64,000 nt of DNA from DAIMFL01 sp964372215 (GCA_964372215.1 CAYJQC010000003.1:150849-214848); one strand, 5' to 3'; counted from the stretch's first letter, positions 41,053-52,588 are shown. A program made the numbers and translations. The notes: generated by a model from the sequence alone, not told the origin.

Positions 41053-42807
41053 TTGGCGCGGGACAGCACCGAGCCGTTCGAAGCACAGGATCAGCTGGCA
41101 TGGTTGCGCCGGGCCATCGAGGCTGCCGGCGACATCGTGTACGAGTGGGACTTGGCTTCCGACCGGATCACCTGGATCGGCCGCTTCACCGAGATCTTCG
41201 GCGGCGAGGCGCTGCTGCCGCGCACCGGCGAGGCATTCAACGCGCGTCTCAACCCCGAGGACCTGCCGGCCCGGCTGAAGGCGCTCGGCGATCATCTGTC
41301 GCACGGCCAGATCTACGACTGCGAGTTTCGCGTGCGCGGCGAGAACGGCACCTTCTGCTGGGTCCACGATCGCGGCGCCGCCGAGGGCCCGCCGAACGGC
41401 AGTCCCCAGCGCGTGGTCGGCAGCCTGCGTCTCATCACCGCACGCAAGCAGAACGAGGCCCGGCTGGAACGGCTGGCGAGCTTCGACGAGCTGACCGGAC
41501 ATTTCAACCGGATGCGCCTGCGCGATTCGCTCGATCATGCCCTTGCCTATAGCGGGCGCTACGATGCCGGCGGCGCCTATCTGGTGGTCGGCGTCGACAA
41601 GCTCGCGATGATCAACAACGCCTACGGCTACGAGGCCGGCGACGGCGTGCTGATCGCGGTCGGCCAGCGCCTCGACCGTTGCCTGAGATCGAGCGACATC
41701 ATCGGCCGCATCGGCGCCGACCGCTTCGGCGTCGTGCTGGCGCGCTGTTCCGAGGAACAGATGACGCGGGCCGCGGAGCGCATCCTGGAGGCCGTGCGCG
41801 AGGATGCGATCGAGGTCGCCGGCATGCGCATCCACGTCACCGTCTCGATCGGCGGGATCATGTTCCCGGCCTTCCTGGGCACCGCCTACGACGTGATGGC
41901 CAAGGCCGAGACCGCGCTCAAGCAGGCCAAGAAGGAAGGCCGCGACGGCCTCGTCTCCTACCGCGTGTCGCGCCAGCAGGAGCTCCTGCATCGGCGCAGC
42001 CAGAGTATCGGCGAGCAGGTCCAGCAGGCGATGCGCGACGGCCGCCTGATGTTCGCCTATCAGCCGGTGGTGAACTCGACCGATCACCGAACCGCGTTCT
42101 ACGAGTGCCTGCTCAGGATGCGCGACGAGGCCGGCGAGCTGGTCCCGGCGGGCGCCTTCGTGCCGGTGGTCGAACAGCTCGGCATGATGCGCGTGGTCGA
42201 CCGCCACGTCCTCGATCTCGCCGTGCGCGAGCTTGCGGAGCACGACGACGTGGTGCTGGCGATCAACATCTCCGGGCTGACCGCGACCGACCAGTCGTGG
42301 CTCCGGGCCATGCTGGCGCAACTCAAGGGCAAGCCCGACATGGCGCGCCGCCTGATCGTCGAGATCACGGAAACCGCGGCGCTGCACGACATCGAGGAAT
42401 CCGCGCGTTTCGTCAGCGCGCTGCGCGACGTCGGCTGTCGCGTCGCGGTCGACGATTTCGGCGCCGGCTTCACCTCGTTCCGCCATTTGCGCTCGCTGAC
42501 CGTCGACATCGTGAAGATCGACGGCTCGTTCGTGCGCAACCTCGCCGACAATGTCGACAACCAGCTGTTCGTCCGCAACCTGCTGGGTCTCGCCGATGCC
42601 TTCGGCCTGGAGACGGTGGCGGAATGCGTCGAGACCCAGGAGGACGCGAGCTTCCTGGTCGGCGAGGGCGTGAAGTACCTGCAGGGCTACTACTTCGGCC
42701 GGCCCAGCCTGGAGCGGCCCTGGGCTGACGCCCGGGCGGCGAGCCATGCGTCCGGCCAGCCGGCGACGTCGATGCCGTTCCGTGCGGTCAGCGCGCGGCG
42801 AGGGTGA
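41053..42807 (+). CDS. PAS-GGDEF-EAL protein, degenerate GGDEF, probable c-di-GMP phosphodiesterase
   Basis: 584 residues from TTG 41053 with AGGAGG five bases upstream. A PAS domain (about 15-130) is followed by a GGDEF domain (about 140-305) whose active-site loop reads GADRF (221-225) in place of GG[D/E]EF, so cyclase activity is unlikely. The EAL domain (about 320-575) reads ECLLR (351-355) for EALLR, but the other catalytic blocks are present: AINIS, EITET, DDFGAGFTSF, KIDGSF, AECVE and LQGYYFGRP. It is therefore probably a phosphodiesterase with a regulatory GGDEF, sensing a cytoplasmic cue via PAS. Its 3' end overlaps the convergent gene by 20 bases. Confidence 0.92.
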   Translation: MARDSTEPFEAQDQLAWLRRAIEAAGDIVYEWDLASDRITWIGRFTEIFGGEALLPRTGEAFNARLNPEDLPARLKALGDHLSHGQIYDCEFRVRGENGTFCWVHDRGAAEGPPNGSPQRVVGSLRLITARKQNEARLERLASFDELTGHFNRMRLRDSLDHALAYSGRYDAGGAYLVVGVDKLAMINNAYGYEAGDGVLIAVGQRLDRCLRSSDIIGRIGADRFGVVLARCSEEQMTRAAERILEAVREDAIEVAGMRIHVTVSIGGIMFPAFLGTAYDVMAKAETALKQAKKEGRDGLVSYRVSRQQELLHRRSQSIGEQVQQAMRDGRLMFAYQPVVNSTDHRTAFYECLLRMRDEAGELVPAGAFVPVVEQLGMMRVVDRHVLDLAVRELAEHDDVVLAINISGLTATDQSWLRAMLAQLKGKPDMARRLIVEITETAALHDIEESARFVSALRDVGCRVAVDDFGAGFTSFRHLRSLTVDIVKIDGSFVRNLADNVDNQLFVRNLLGLADAFGLETVAECVETQEDASFLVGEGVKYLQGYYFGRPSLERPWADARAASHASGQPATSMPFRAVSARRG

Positions 42808-43759
42808 TGCCGGCCTCGGCCAGGCGCGGCCGCAGCCAGTCGATGCCGCGGCGCAGCGCCGCCGCCTCCAATTCCACCAGATGCCCCGGATCGCGCTGCG
42901 CCAGGACCTCGGGCGCCAGCTCGCAGCGTGCCGGATCGAACGGCGGGGCGGCGAAACCGTAGACGCCCTGGCCGAGCAGCGGATCGCCGACGCGCCGGCC
43001 GCGCTGGTCGACCACCGCGGCGCAGTATGCCCAGACATTCTCGAACGCGATGCGGTCGAGCCCGGCTTCGATCAGCCGCCGGGTGGTCTCGACGATCGCC
43101 AGGTTGCCCTCGCCGATCGGCACGCCGAGCACCGACAGGCGGCCGTCCGGCGCATGCTCGGGCGCCAGCATCACGTGGTCCTTGAGATGGGCGGCGCCGA
43201 CCCAGGGCGCCATGGCGGCGAGCGCCGCCAGCGGCTCCTCCATCACCATCATCGAGTTGCCGTAGTCGTACAGCGCGCCGACCCACGAGCTGTCGACGGC
43301 GGCGAGGATCTCGGCGCATTCGCCGCCGGTGAAGTCTTCGTGGTTCTCCAGCAGGATGCGCACGCCCGCCGCCGCGGCCAGCGGCGCCGCGGCGATCAGG
43401 TCGCGGGTGGTCGCCGCCACGGTGTCGCGCGGGCTCCCCTTGTGCCGGGTATAGGTGCGCAGCGCCCGTGCGCCGAGCGCCTGGGCGACCGCCAACAGGG
43501 TCTGCAGATGCGCGGGATCGGTGCCGCTGGTTTCCAGGTCGCGCAGCAGGGCGTGCCGGTCGAGCCGGCGGCGCACCGCGGCGACGTGATCGGGGCCCAT
43601 GCCCGAGAGATGCCGGTAGTTGGCGCCGTTGGCGTTGATGTTGACGCCGGTGAAGCCGTCGGCCACGGCGCGGTCGATGAACGCGAACACGTCGAAGCCC
43701 GGCTTGTGCAGGAAGTGGAAGCGCAGGCTGTAGCTGTGCAGGACGAGATGCAGGGCCAT
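42788..43759 (-). CDS. Sugar phosphate isomerase/epimerase (AP endonuclease 2 fold)
   Basis: 323 residues from ATG 43759. TIM-barrel landmarks: LHSYSLRFHF, NINANGANYRHL, GVRILLENHEDFTGGE (metal-binding Glu and His) and GAAHLKDHVML, then GVPIGEGNLAI. Members isomerise or epimerise ketoses, or are dehydratases of inositol-type sugars. Its stop lies inside the convergent c-di-GMP gene (20-base overlap). A 23-base gap separates it from the kinase-like gene upstream, so the two are likely co-transcribed. Confidence 0.87.
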   Translation of the reverse strand: MALHLVLHSYSLRFHFLHKPGFDVFAFIDRAVADGFTGVNINANGANYRHLSGMGPDHVAAVRRRLDRHALLRDLETSGTDPAHLQTLLAVAQALGARALRTYTRHKGSPRDTVAATTRDLIAAAPLAAAAGVRILLENHEDFTGGECAEILAAVDSSWVGALYDYGNSMMVMEEPLAALAAMAPWVGAAHLKDHVMLAPEHAPDGRLSVLGVPIGEGNLAIVETTRRLIEAGLDRIAFENVWAYCAAVVDQRGRRVGDPLLGQGVYGFAAPPFDPARCELAPEVLAQRDPGHLVELEAAALRRGIDWLRPRLAEAGITLAAR

Positions 43760-43782
43760 GGTTTCGATCTCGCTGTTCCGCC

Positions 43783-44685
43783 TCAGGCCGGGTCGAGCAG
43801 CGGCATCTGGGCTGCGATCGCCCGGGCGTAGCGCGCGGCGGCCGCGTCGTCGCGACCGCTGAGCTGGCCCCGCCGCTGACAGCAATAGCCGATCATGCGG
43901 TAGGCGAGATAGGGTTCGAGATACCTCAGCCGCCCGGCGACTTCGGCATCGTCGTAGGCGGCCAGGAACGCGGCCCGCTCAGCCCTGTCGAGCGGCGCGC
44001 GTTCCGAGAGGATCTGGAACCCGGGCGAGGCGAACGACCACAGATCCTCGGCCGGGTCGCCGAGGCCCGGGCATTGCCAGTCGATCAGCCGCAGCCCGGC
44101 CGGTCCGTCGATCAGGTTGCCGGGACCGGCGTCGGTGTGGACCAGCGCGCGGGCGCGCGGCGGCGGACCGTCGACCATGGCCGGGCGGCGGGCGCGCGCC
44201 GCGCCGGCAAGGGCGTCCGTCCCCGCCAGCGCCAGCAGCCGGTCGCCCTGCTCCAGGATCGCGGCCGGCGCCATGGCCAGGGTTCGGAAGCCGTCGGCGG
44301 CGATGCCGTGCTGCCGCCGCAGCAGGCCGGCGACGGCGGCGACGCCGCGCCGCCAGGGCGCGCCGTCGTGGAACTCGTAGACCAGCACCGGCCGGCTGAA
44401 ATCGTCGTCGCCGACGGCATCGGAGGCCGGAAAGAACCCGACCGGCGCCGGCGCCACCGCCCTGCCGGCGAGCGCTTCGAGGGCGCGCGCCTCGGCCTCC
44501 GGAAGATTGGGGAACAGGGTCTGGCCGGCGGAGGACCGATAGGCCTTGACCACCCAGTCGACGCCGCCGCCGCGCACCCGCAGGGTCTCGTTCCAATAGC
44601 CGCCGGTCAGCGGCGCCACCGTCACCGCCGCGCGATCGGCCAGAAGTCCGCGGTCGATCAGGAAGCGGCGGGCGTCGAAGGCCAT
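43783..44685 (-). CDS. Aminoglycoside phosphotransferase/choline kinase-fold protein
   Basis: 300 residues. The Brenner motif ALVHTDAGPGNLIDG (His-x-Asp with Asn, about 185-199) and the metal-binding LIDWQCPGLGDPAEDLW (about 207-223) are intact, with the ATP Lys in WVVKAY (about 44-49). Substrate unknown: small alcohols, thiamine or aminoglycosides are all used by this fold. The sugar-isomerase neighbour suggests a small-carbohydrate kinase (weak inference). Confidence 0.87.
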   Translation of the reverse strand: MAFDARRFLIDRGLLADRAAVTVAPLTGGYWNETLRVRGGGVDWVVKAYRSSAGQTLFPNLPEAEARALEALAGRAVAPAPVGFFPASDAVGDDDFSRPVLVYEFHDGAPWRRGVAAVAGLLRRQHGIAADGFRTLAMAPAAILEQGDRLLALAGTDALAGAARARRPAMVDGPPPRARALVHTDAGPGNLIDGPAGLRLIDWQCPGLGDPAEDLWSFASPGFQILSERAPLDRAERAAFLAAYDDAEVAGRLRYLEPYLAYRMIGYCCQRRGQLSGRDDAAAARYARAIAAQMPLLDPA

Positions 44686-44707
44686 CCTGCCATCGGCGGC
44701 GGGCCGC

Positions 44708-45373
44708 TCACTCGCCCGGTTCGGGCTTGTCGCGGCTCAGCGCCTCGAGCTGCTTCTGCAGGGCGTCGACCTGGTCCTTCAGCGTCGCCAGGGCGGCGCT
44801 GTCGCCCGGTCCCGGCGGCTGGCCCTGGGCGCCCTGGGGTTGGGCGCCCTGGGGCTGGGCCGGCACCGGCTGCCCGGCCGGCCTGGTGGACTCCTGATCG
44901 CTGCCGTCGCCCTTGAACGGCGAGAACATGTTCATCGCCCGCTCGAAGAACGCGACGTTCTGCTTGCTCATCTCCTCGAACCGGCCGAACGGGAACATGC
45001 CGCCGAAGGATTCCTGCATGTAGCGGCGCATCTGGTCCTGGTTGGTGGTGAAGGACTGCATCGACTGGTCGAGATAGCGCGGCAGCAGGAACTGGAGATT
45101 GTCGCCGTAGAAGCTGATGAGCTGGCGCAGGAAGCCGATCGGCAGCAGGTTCTGCCCCTTGCCCTCTTCCTCGACGATGATCTGGGTCAGCACCGAACGG
45201 GTGATGTCCTCGCCCGACTTGGCGTCGTAGACCACGAAGTCGAGCCCGTCCTTGACCATCTGGCAGAGATGGTCGAGCGTCACGTAGCTGCTGGTCGCCG
45301 TGTTGTAGAGGCGGCGGTTGGCGTATTTCTTGATCGTGATCGGAGGCTTGCCCGCCTCGCTCTGCTCGGCCAT
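44708..45373 (-). CDS. phaR: Polyhydroxyalkanoate synthesis repressor PhaR
   Basis: 221 residues from ATG 45373. The N-terminal DNA-binding domain PITIKKYANRRLYNTATSSY (about 11-30) and the PHB accumulation domains (to about 130, with RRYMQESFGGMFPF) are diagnostic. The C-terminal third is Gln/Pro/Gly-rich linker plus a short coiled coil (AALATLKDQVDALQKQLEAL). PhaR binds PHA granules and represses phasin genes. It is divergent from the PHA synthase region, with a 156-base gap between them. Confidence 0.95.
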   Translation of the reverse strand: MAEQSEAGKPPITIKKYANRRLYNTATSSYVTLDHLCQMVKDGLDFVVYDAKSGEDITRSVLTQIIVEEEGKGQNLLPIGFLRQLISFYGDNLQFLLPRYLDQSMQSFTTNQDQMRRYMQESFGGMFPFGRFEEMSKQNVAFFERAMNMFSPFKGDGSDQESTRPAGQPVPAQPQGAQPQGAQGQPPGPGDSAALATLKDQVDALQKQLEALSRDKPEPGE

Positions 45374-45818
45374 GATTCCTGCCCTCGGGGCGCCGCCCCA
45401 CCGATTGCACGTGCGTCGGCAGGATAGCAGGAAAGCGCCCCGATGGTGCAACGCGTTAGGCCGACTGCTGCAGCGCCGCAAATGGGTCGGAGCTTCGGCT
45501 GCGCGGCGGGCGCCGAGAGGGACTGAGCCGTGGCGGCGCGCGCCAAGGGCGCCGGCCGGATCGCCGGCAAGGCGGCTGGTTCAAAAAAAGGTCCAATAGA
45601 TGAGGGCCCCGCCGGCGCCGGGCCGCCACCGCTCGACGAACTGGCGCGGCGCTACATCGAGCTGTGGCAGGAGCAGATGGCGGCTGCAACCGCCGATGGC
45701 GGGCTCGCCGAGCAGACGACCCGCCTGCTCGGACAATGGAGCACGCTGCTGGGGAGCGCGGGGCTGGCGGCCGCCGGCGGCGCGGCCAGCGGTGGGACGG
45801 CGAAGCGGAGCGCGGCGC

Positions 45819-48371
<2,553 letters not shown>

Positions 48372-48478
48372 GCGTCGAGCGGTGAATTGGACGCGCTAGC
48401 GCCGTCGCAGGACGGCAAAGCCGGCGCCGCGCCTCGCCGCGCGGCGTCCGATAAGAACGCAGGAACAGGGAGAGCATC

Positions 48479-49201
48479 ATGTCCAGGGTTGCAGTGGTGA
48501 CCGGTGGAACGCGCGGCATCGGCCGGGCGATTTCCGAGGCGCTGAAGAAGGCCGGCTACAAGGTCGCGGCGAACTACGGCGGCAACGACGCTGCGGCCCA
48601 GGCCTTCACCAAGGAGACCGGCATCGCCGCCTACAAGTTCGACGTCGGCGACTTCGCCGCCTGCGAGACGGCGGTACAGAAGATCACCGCGGATCTCGGC
48701 CCGATCGACGTGGTGGTGAACAACGCCGGCATCACCCGCGACAGCACCCTGCACCGGATGACCCCGACCCAGTGGCAGGAGGTGATCCAGACCGATCTCA
48801 CTTCGTGCTTCAACATGTGCCGCTGCGTGATCGATTCGATGCGGGCCCGCAATTTCGGCCGCATCGTCAACATCGGCTCGATCAACGGCCAGGCCGGGCA
48901 GTACGGCCAGGTCAACTATGCCGCGGCGAAGTCGGGCATCCACGGCTTCACCAAGGCGCTGGCCCAGGAGGGCGCCGCCAAGGGCATCACGGTCAACGCC
49001 ATCGCGCCGGGCTATATCGACACCGACATGGTGCGCGCGGTGCCCGAGGACGTCCTGAAGAAGATCGTCGCCAAGATCCCGGTCGGCCGCCTCGGCAAGG
49101 CCGAGGAGATCGCCCGCGGCGTGTTGTTCCTGGTGGCCGACGATGGTGGTTTCATCACCGGCTCGACGCTGTCGATCAACGGCGGCCAGCACATGTATTG
49201 A
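48479..49201 (+). CDS. phaB: Acetoacetyl-CoA reductase
   Basis: 240 residues, SDR fold. NADPH motif VVTGGTRGIGRAIS (about 6-19), NNAGITRDST, catalytic Ser in NIGSINGQ, and YAAAKSG (Y-x3-K). NYGG near residue 35 and the RDSTLHRM wording are typical of PhaB. Reduces acetoacetyl-CoA to (R)-3-hydroxybutyryl-CoA, the PHA monomer. It lies 107 bases after phaA, with GGGAGAG before ATG. Confidence 0.95.
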   Translation: MSRVAVVTGGTRGIGRAISEALKKAGYKVAANYGGNDAAAQAFTKETGIAAYKFDVGDFAACETAVQKITADLGPIDVVVNNAGITRDSTLHRMTPTQWQEVIQTDLTSCFNMCRCVIDSMRARNFGRIVNIGSINGQAGQYGQVNYAAAKSGIHGFTKALAQEGAAKGITVNAIAPGYIDTDMVRAVPEDVLKKIVAKIPVGRLGKAEEIARGVLFLVADDGGFITGSTLSINGGQHMY

Positions 49202-49226
49202 GGCGCGTGGCACGCGCGCGAAATCG

Positions 49227-49248
49227 AAGGCGGGCGCGGGCCCGCCTT
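49227..49248 (+). terminator. Probable terminator after phaB
   Basis: AAGGCGGGC (49227-49235) and GCCCGCCTT (49240-49248) form a 9-bp stem with a 4-base loop, followed by CCC and no long T-run. Its place 26 bases after the phaB stop suggests the end of the PHA operon or partial termination before the next gene. Confidence 0.5.
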
Positions 49249-49267
49249 CCCGGCTTGTGGGAGACGC

Positions 49268-49684
49268 ATGATGTCGACGGTTCCGCTGATCGAGTACGAC
49301 GATGCGAGCGCGGAGGTGCGCGCCGTCTATGACGACATCATGACCAGCCGCAAGGTCGACTGGATCAACAATTTCTGGAAGGCGCTGGCCAACCATCCGC
49401 CGACCCTCAAGCGCACCTGGGAGAGCGTGAAGGAGGTGATGGCGCCGGGCGCGCTCGATGCGCTGACCAAGGAGCTGATCTATGTCGCGGTCAGCGCCAC
49501 CAACAACTGCGAATACTGCGTGGTCTCGCACACCGCCGGCGCGCGCAAGGCCGGCATGACCGACGAGATGCTGGGCGAGCTGATCGCCGTGGTCGGCATG
49601 GCCAACGAGACCAACCGCCTGGTCAACGGCTACCGCGTGCCGGTCGACGCTCGCCTGGCCAAGGCGGCGCTGGGCAAGCGCTAG
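49268..49684 (+). CDS. Carboxymuconolactone decarboxylase / AhpD-like protein
   Basis: 138 residues. The CxxC motif CEYC in TNNCEYCVVSHTAGARKAGM (about 77-96) is the AhpD redox pair with a following His. A second, divergent member of the family encoded at 32046-32492. It probably reduces hydroperoxides or is a CMD-fold enzyme of unknown substrate. Confidence 0.88.
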   Translation: MMSTVPLIEYDDASAEVRAVYDDIMTSRKVDWINNFWKALANHPPTLKRTWESVKEVMAPGALDALTKELIYVAVSATNNCEYCVVSHTAGARKAGMTDEMLGELIAVVGMANETNRLVNGYRVPVDARLAKAALGKR

Positions 49685-49716
49685 AGCCCGTCGCCCCTGG
49701 CCGCCGGCGCCATTCA

Positions 49717-50049
49717 ATGACCACCGTGACCGGGCTCAGCTTGCGCTCCTACGGCGATGCGCCGCTCACCGTGCGCGACCTGGCGGCGGCGGCCCATGCC
49801 AGCGCCGGCCATCTGCTCGGCCTGTTCCGCCGCCATCTCGGCCGCGCCCCCATGGCCCATGTCGCCGAGCTCCGGCTGGAGCGGGCGATGCAGGCGCTGG
49901 CCCAGGGCGACGCGCCGATCGCCGCGGTCGCCGCGGTCGCCGCCGACTGCGGCTACGCCGACCAGAGCGCGCTGACCCGCGCCCTGAAGCGGCGCCGCGG
50001 CGTGACGCCCGCCGCCTATCGGCGCGGCCGCCGACCGGGATGCGCATAG
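49717..50049 (+). CDS. Stand-alone AraC-type HTH protein
   Basis: 110 residues, consisting almost only of the two AraC helix-turn-helix units: LTVRDLAAAAHASAGHLLGLFRRHLGRAP and AAVAADCGYADQSALTRALKRRRGVTPAAYRR (given as landmarks). No ligand domain precedes it, and the start (ATG 49717) has no SD. It may be a genuine short regulator like SoxS, or the remaining C-terminus of a decayed full-length AraC gene. Confidence 0.75.
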   Translation: MTTVTGLSLRSYGDAPLTVRDLAAAAHASAGHLLGLFRRHLGRAPMAHVAELRLERAMQALAQGDAPIAAVAAVAADCGYADQSALTRALKRRRGVTPAAYRRGRRPGCA

Positions 50050-50140
50050 TCCGGGTCAAGGCCGGCGGAGCTCCGGTCAAGACCGCGGCGAAATTGGCAG
50101 GCATAGTGGGGGCCATCGCTCCGACCGGGGAGTTCCGCCC

Positions 50141-50872
50141 ATGTCCGCGCCTCTGCGCCTGTCCGACTATTCGACCCTCACCTTCGACTGCTACGGCACG
50201 CTGATCGACTGGGAGAGCGGCATCCTGGCGGCGCTCGGGCCGTGGCGCGCGCGCGCGCGCATCGTGGCCGGCGACGAGGCCCTGCTCGCCGCCTTCGGCG
50301 ACGCCGAGTCGGCGCTCGAGGCCGCGCAGCCCGGGCTGCTCTATCCCGATCTTCTGGCCGAGGTGCAGCGCCGCATCGGCATGCGCTTCGAGGCGCCGGC
50401 GACGGAGGATGAGGCGAGCGCCTTCGGGGCCTCGGTCAAGGATTGGCCGGCCTTCGCCGACAGCACCGCCGCGCTCGCCGAGCTGAAGCGCCACTACAAG
50501 CTGGCGATCCTGTCGAATGTCGAACGCGCCTCCTTCGCCCACAGCGCCAGGAAGCTCGGCGTCGAGTTCGACCTGGTGGTGACGGCCCAGGATGTCGGAT
50601 CCTACAAACCCAACCTCGCCCATTTCCATGTCGGCCTGGAGAAACTGAAAGCGATGGGCGTGCCGAAGGACAAGGTGCTGCACGTCGCCCAGAGCCTGTT
50701 CCACGATCACGTGCCGGCGAAGCAGGTCGGACTGCCCTCGGTCTGGATCAACCGCCGCACGGGCAAGGCGGGCGAGGGGGCGACGCCCAAGGCGGCGGCG
50801 GTCGCGCCCGATCTCGAGCTCCCCAGCATGGCGGCGCTGGCCGAGCTGGCGCGGCGCCAGGCCGGCGGCTGA
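50141..50872 (+). CDS. Haloacid dehalogenase, type II-like (HAD superfamily)
   Basis: 243 residues. Nucleophile motif TFDCYGTLIDWE (Asp16), motif II LAILSNVERASF, the Lys in VGSYKPNLAHF and the acidic motif in VAQSLFHDHVPAKQVG are all present, as in L-2-haloacid dehalogenases. It could hydrolyse a 2-haloacid or a phosphate ester. The EamA gene follows 6 bases later. Confidence 0.88.
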   Translation: MSAPLRLSDYSTLTFDCYGTLIDWESGILAALGPWRARARIVAGDEALLAAFGDAESALEAAQPGLLYPDLLAEVQRRIGMRFEAPATEDEASAFGASVKDWPAFADSTAALAELKRHYKLAILSNVERASFAHSARKLGVEFDLVVTAQDVGSYKPNLAHFHVGLEKLKAMGVPKDKVLHVAQSLFHDHVPAKQVGLPSVWINRRTGKAGEGATPKAAAVAPDLELPSMAALAELARRQAGG

Positions 50873-50878
50873 GCAAGC

Positions 50879-51778
50879 ATGTCGGCGCTGGATATCGACG
50901 CCGCCGCGGGCAACCGCCTGCGCGCCACTCTGATCGGCGGCATCGCACCGCTGCTATGGGCGACCCTGGCGCTGCTCACCACCCTGGCGCGGCCGGTGCC
51001 GGCGTTCCAGCTGGTGGCGCTCACCTTCGCCGTCGCCTTCGCCGCCGCGCTGGTCAAGTGGTCGATCGAGGGCCGCGCCGCCTTCGCCCGGCTGCGCCAG
51101 CCGGGGCCGGTCTGGCTGCTCGGCATCGGCGGGCTGTTCCTCTACCACGTGTTCTATTTCACCGCGCTCGCCCGGGCGCCGGCGGTCGACGCCAGCCTGA
51201 TCGCCTATCTCTGGCCGCTGCTCCTGGTGCTGTTCTCGTCGCTGCTACCGGGCGAGACCCTGCGCTGGTGGCACGCGGCGGGGGCGGCGGCGGGGCTGGC
51301 CGGCGCGGTGCTGCTGATCACCGGCGGCGGCACGGTCACGTTTCGCGCCGAGTATGCCGCGGGCTACGGCGCCGCCTTCGCCTGCGCGCTCACCTGGTCC
51401 GGCTACTCCGTGCTGTCGCGCCGCCTGGGCGCGGTGCCGACCGACGTGGTCGGCGGGTTCTGCGGCGCCACCGCCGTGCTCGGCCTGATGTTCCACCTGC
51501 GCTTCGAGGAAACCCAGTGGCCGGCCGATCCGCTCGGCTGGGCGGCGATCGTCGGGCTCGGGCTCGGCCCGGTCGGCGCCGCCTTCTTTGCCTGGGACCA
51601 CGGCGTGAAGCGCGGCGACATCAAGGCGCTGGGCGCGCTGTCCTATGCCTCGCCGCTGCTGTCCACCTTGCTGCTGATCGGCTTCGGCCGGGCCGAGGCG
51701 AGCTGGCTGATCGCCGCTGCCTGCCTGCTCATCGTCGGCGGCGCGTTGGTCGCCGGCCGCGATCTCTGGCGCCGCTGA
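50879..51778 (+). CDS. DMT (EamA) family exporter, YddG-like
   Basis: 299 residues, ten hydrophobic segments in two EamA repeats (about 20-145 and 160-290). FLYHVFYFTALARAPAVDASLIAYLWPLL (landmark) and ACALTWSGYSVLSRRLG match the aromatic amino acid/paraquat exporter YddG style. The start ATG lies 6 bases after the dehalogenase stop. Export substrate unknown. Confidence 0.88.
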   Translation: MSALDIDAAAGNRLRATLIGGIAPLLWATLALLTTLARPVPAFQLVALTFAVAFAAALVKWSIEGRAAFARLRQPGPVWLLGIGGLFLYHVFYFTALARAPAVDASLIAYLWPLLLVLFSSLLPGETLRWWHAAGAAAGLAGAVLLITGGGTVTFRAEYAAGYGAAFACALTWSGYSVLSRRLGAVPTDVVGGFCGATAVLGLMFHLRFEETQWPADPLGWAAIVGLGLGPVGAAFFAWDHGVKRGDIKALGALSYASPLLSTLLLIGFGRAEASWLIAAACLLIVGGALVAGRDLWRR

Positions 51779-51785
51779 CCGAGGC

Positions 51786-51920
51786 CGGAGTCCAGTCCGG
51801 CGGCGCCGGCTCGAACCCGGCGAACTCGATGGCCGGGCCGACGGTGCAGCCGGCCAGGGTCCATGGCCCGCGGCTCCGGGCCGACTGCCAGGCGCCCGCC
51901 GGCACCACGATCTGCGGCGC
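51786..51920 (-). pseudogene. C-terminal remnant of a DUF985 cupin
   Basis: Directly after the GST stop codon, in the same frame, the minus strand reads 45 codons with the DUF985 C-terminal signature VVPAGAWQSARSRGPWTL, then AGCTVGPAIEFAGFE. The N-terminal two thirds of such a cupin and any start codon are missing, and the frame runs on into the antisense of the EamA gene before stopping. It is best read as what is left of a deleted cupin gene. Confidence 0.65.
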
Positions 51921-52529
51921 TCAGGTCGGGTCCTTCGGCTCGGTGGTCGACATCGACGGGCGCTTGGCGAAGCCCTCGTACCACTTGGCGAGACCCGGCC
52001 GGCCGTCGCGCCAGGCATCGGCGCCGAAGCGGAAGTCGAGATAGCCCAGGGTGCAGCCGATGGCGAGGTGGCCGATGGTCACCTCGGTGCCGAGGCTCTT
52101 GGCTTCGGCCTCGAGGGCGTCGAGGCTGCGGGCCACCAGGTTCTTCTGCCGCGCGACCCAGTCCGCCGATTGCAGTTCGGCCGGGCGGCGGGATTCGAGC
52201 AGGCGCAGGATCGCCGCATCGCAGATGCCGTCGGCGAGCGCCTGGCGGCGCAGCGCGGTCCAGCGCGCCGGACCGGCCGGCGGGAACAGCTTGCCGCCGC
52301 CCGCCACGCCGTCGAGGTACTCGCAGATGACCGGCGAGTCGAACAGCGCGCCGCCGTCATCGGTGACCAGCGCCGGCACCTTGCCGAGCGGATTGATCTG
52401 GCCGAGCGTGGTGGCGGGGTCCCAGGCGCTGGTCGGCTCGCGCACGATCTTGCCGTCGAGCCCGAGCTCGATCCCGGCGACGACGACCTTGCGGACATAG
52501 GGGCTGGTGGCGGAATAGCACAGCTTCAT
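51921..52529 (-). CDS. Glutathione S-transferase family protein
   Basis: 202 residues from ATG 52529. Thioredoxin-like N-terminal domain MKLCYSATSPYVRKVVVAG (Ser/Cys active-site region 6-10), NPLGKVPALVTDDG with the cis-Pro, DSPVICEYLD (glutathione Ser/Asp contact) and an all-helical C-terminal domain (about 85-200). Conjugates or reduces electrophiles with glutathione, or acts in a specific pathway. Its stop abuts a cupin remnant. Confidence 0.92.
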   Translation of the reverse strand: MKLCYSATSPYVRKVVVAGIELGLDGKIVREPTSAWDPATTLGQINPLGKVPALVTDDGGALFDSPVICEYLDGVAGGGKLFPPAGPARWTALRRQALADGICDAAILRLLESRRPAELQSADWVARQKNLVARSLDALEAEAKSLGTEVTIGHLAIGCTLGYLDFRFGADAWRDGRPGLAKWYEGFAKRPSMSTTEPKDPT

Positions 52530-52559
52530 GGATGGGTTCCTTCGATGATCGCGGTGCCG

Positions 52560-52588
52560 CCTCATCCTTCGACAGGCTCAGGATGAGG
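52560..52588. repeat. Palindromic repeat, copy 1 (CCTCATCC...GGATGAGG)
   Basis: Arms CCTCATCC and GGATGAGG (8 bp) flank the conserved 13-base core TTCGACAGGCTCA. Same element as copies 2 and 3, in the opposite orientation to them. It lies between gloB and the GST gene. Confidence 0.9.

Noticed and set aside
45583..45591. Run of seven A in the small PHA-locus gene as a programmed frameshift site
   Set aside because: Shifting either way leads quickly to a stop (TAG at 45597 in one frame), so no longer product results.
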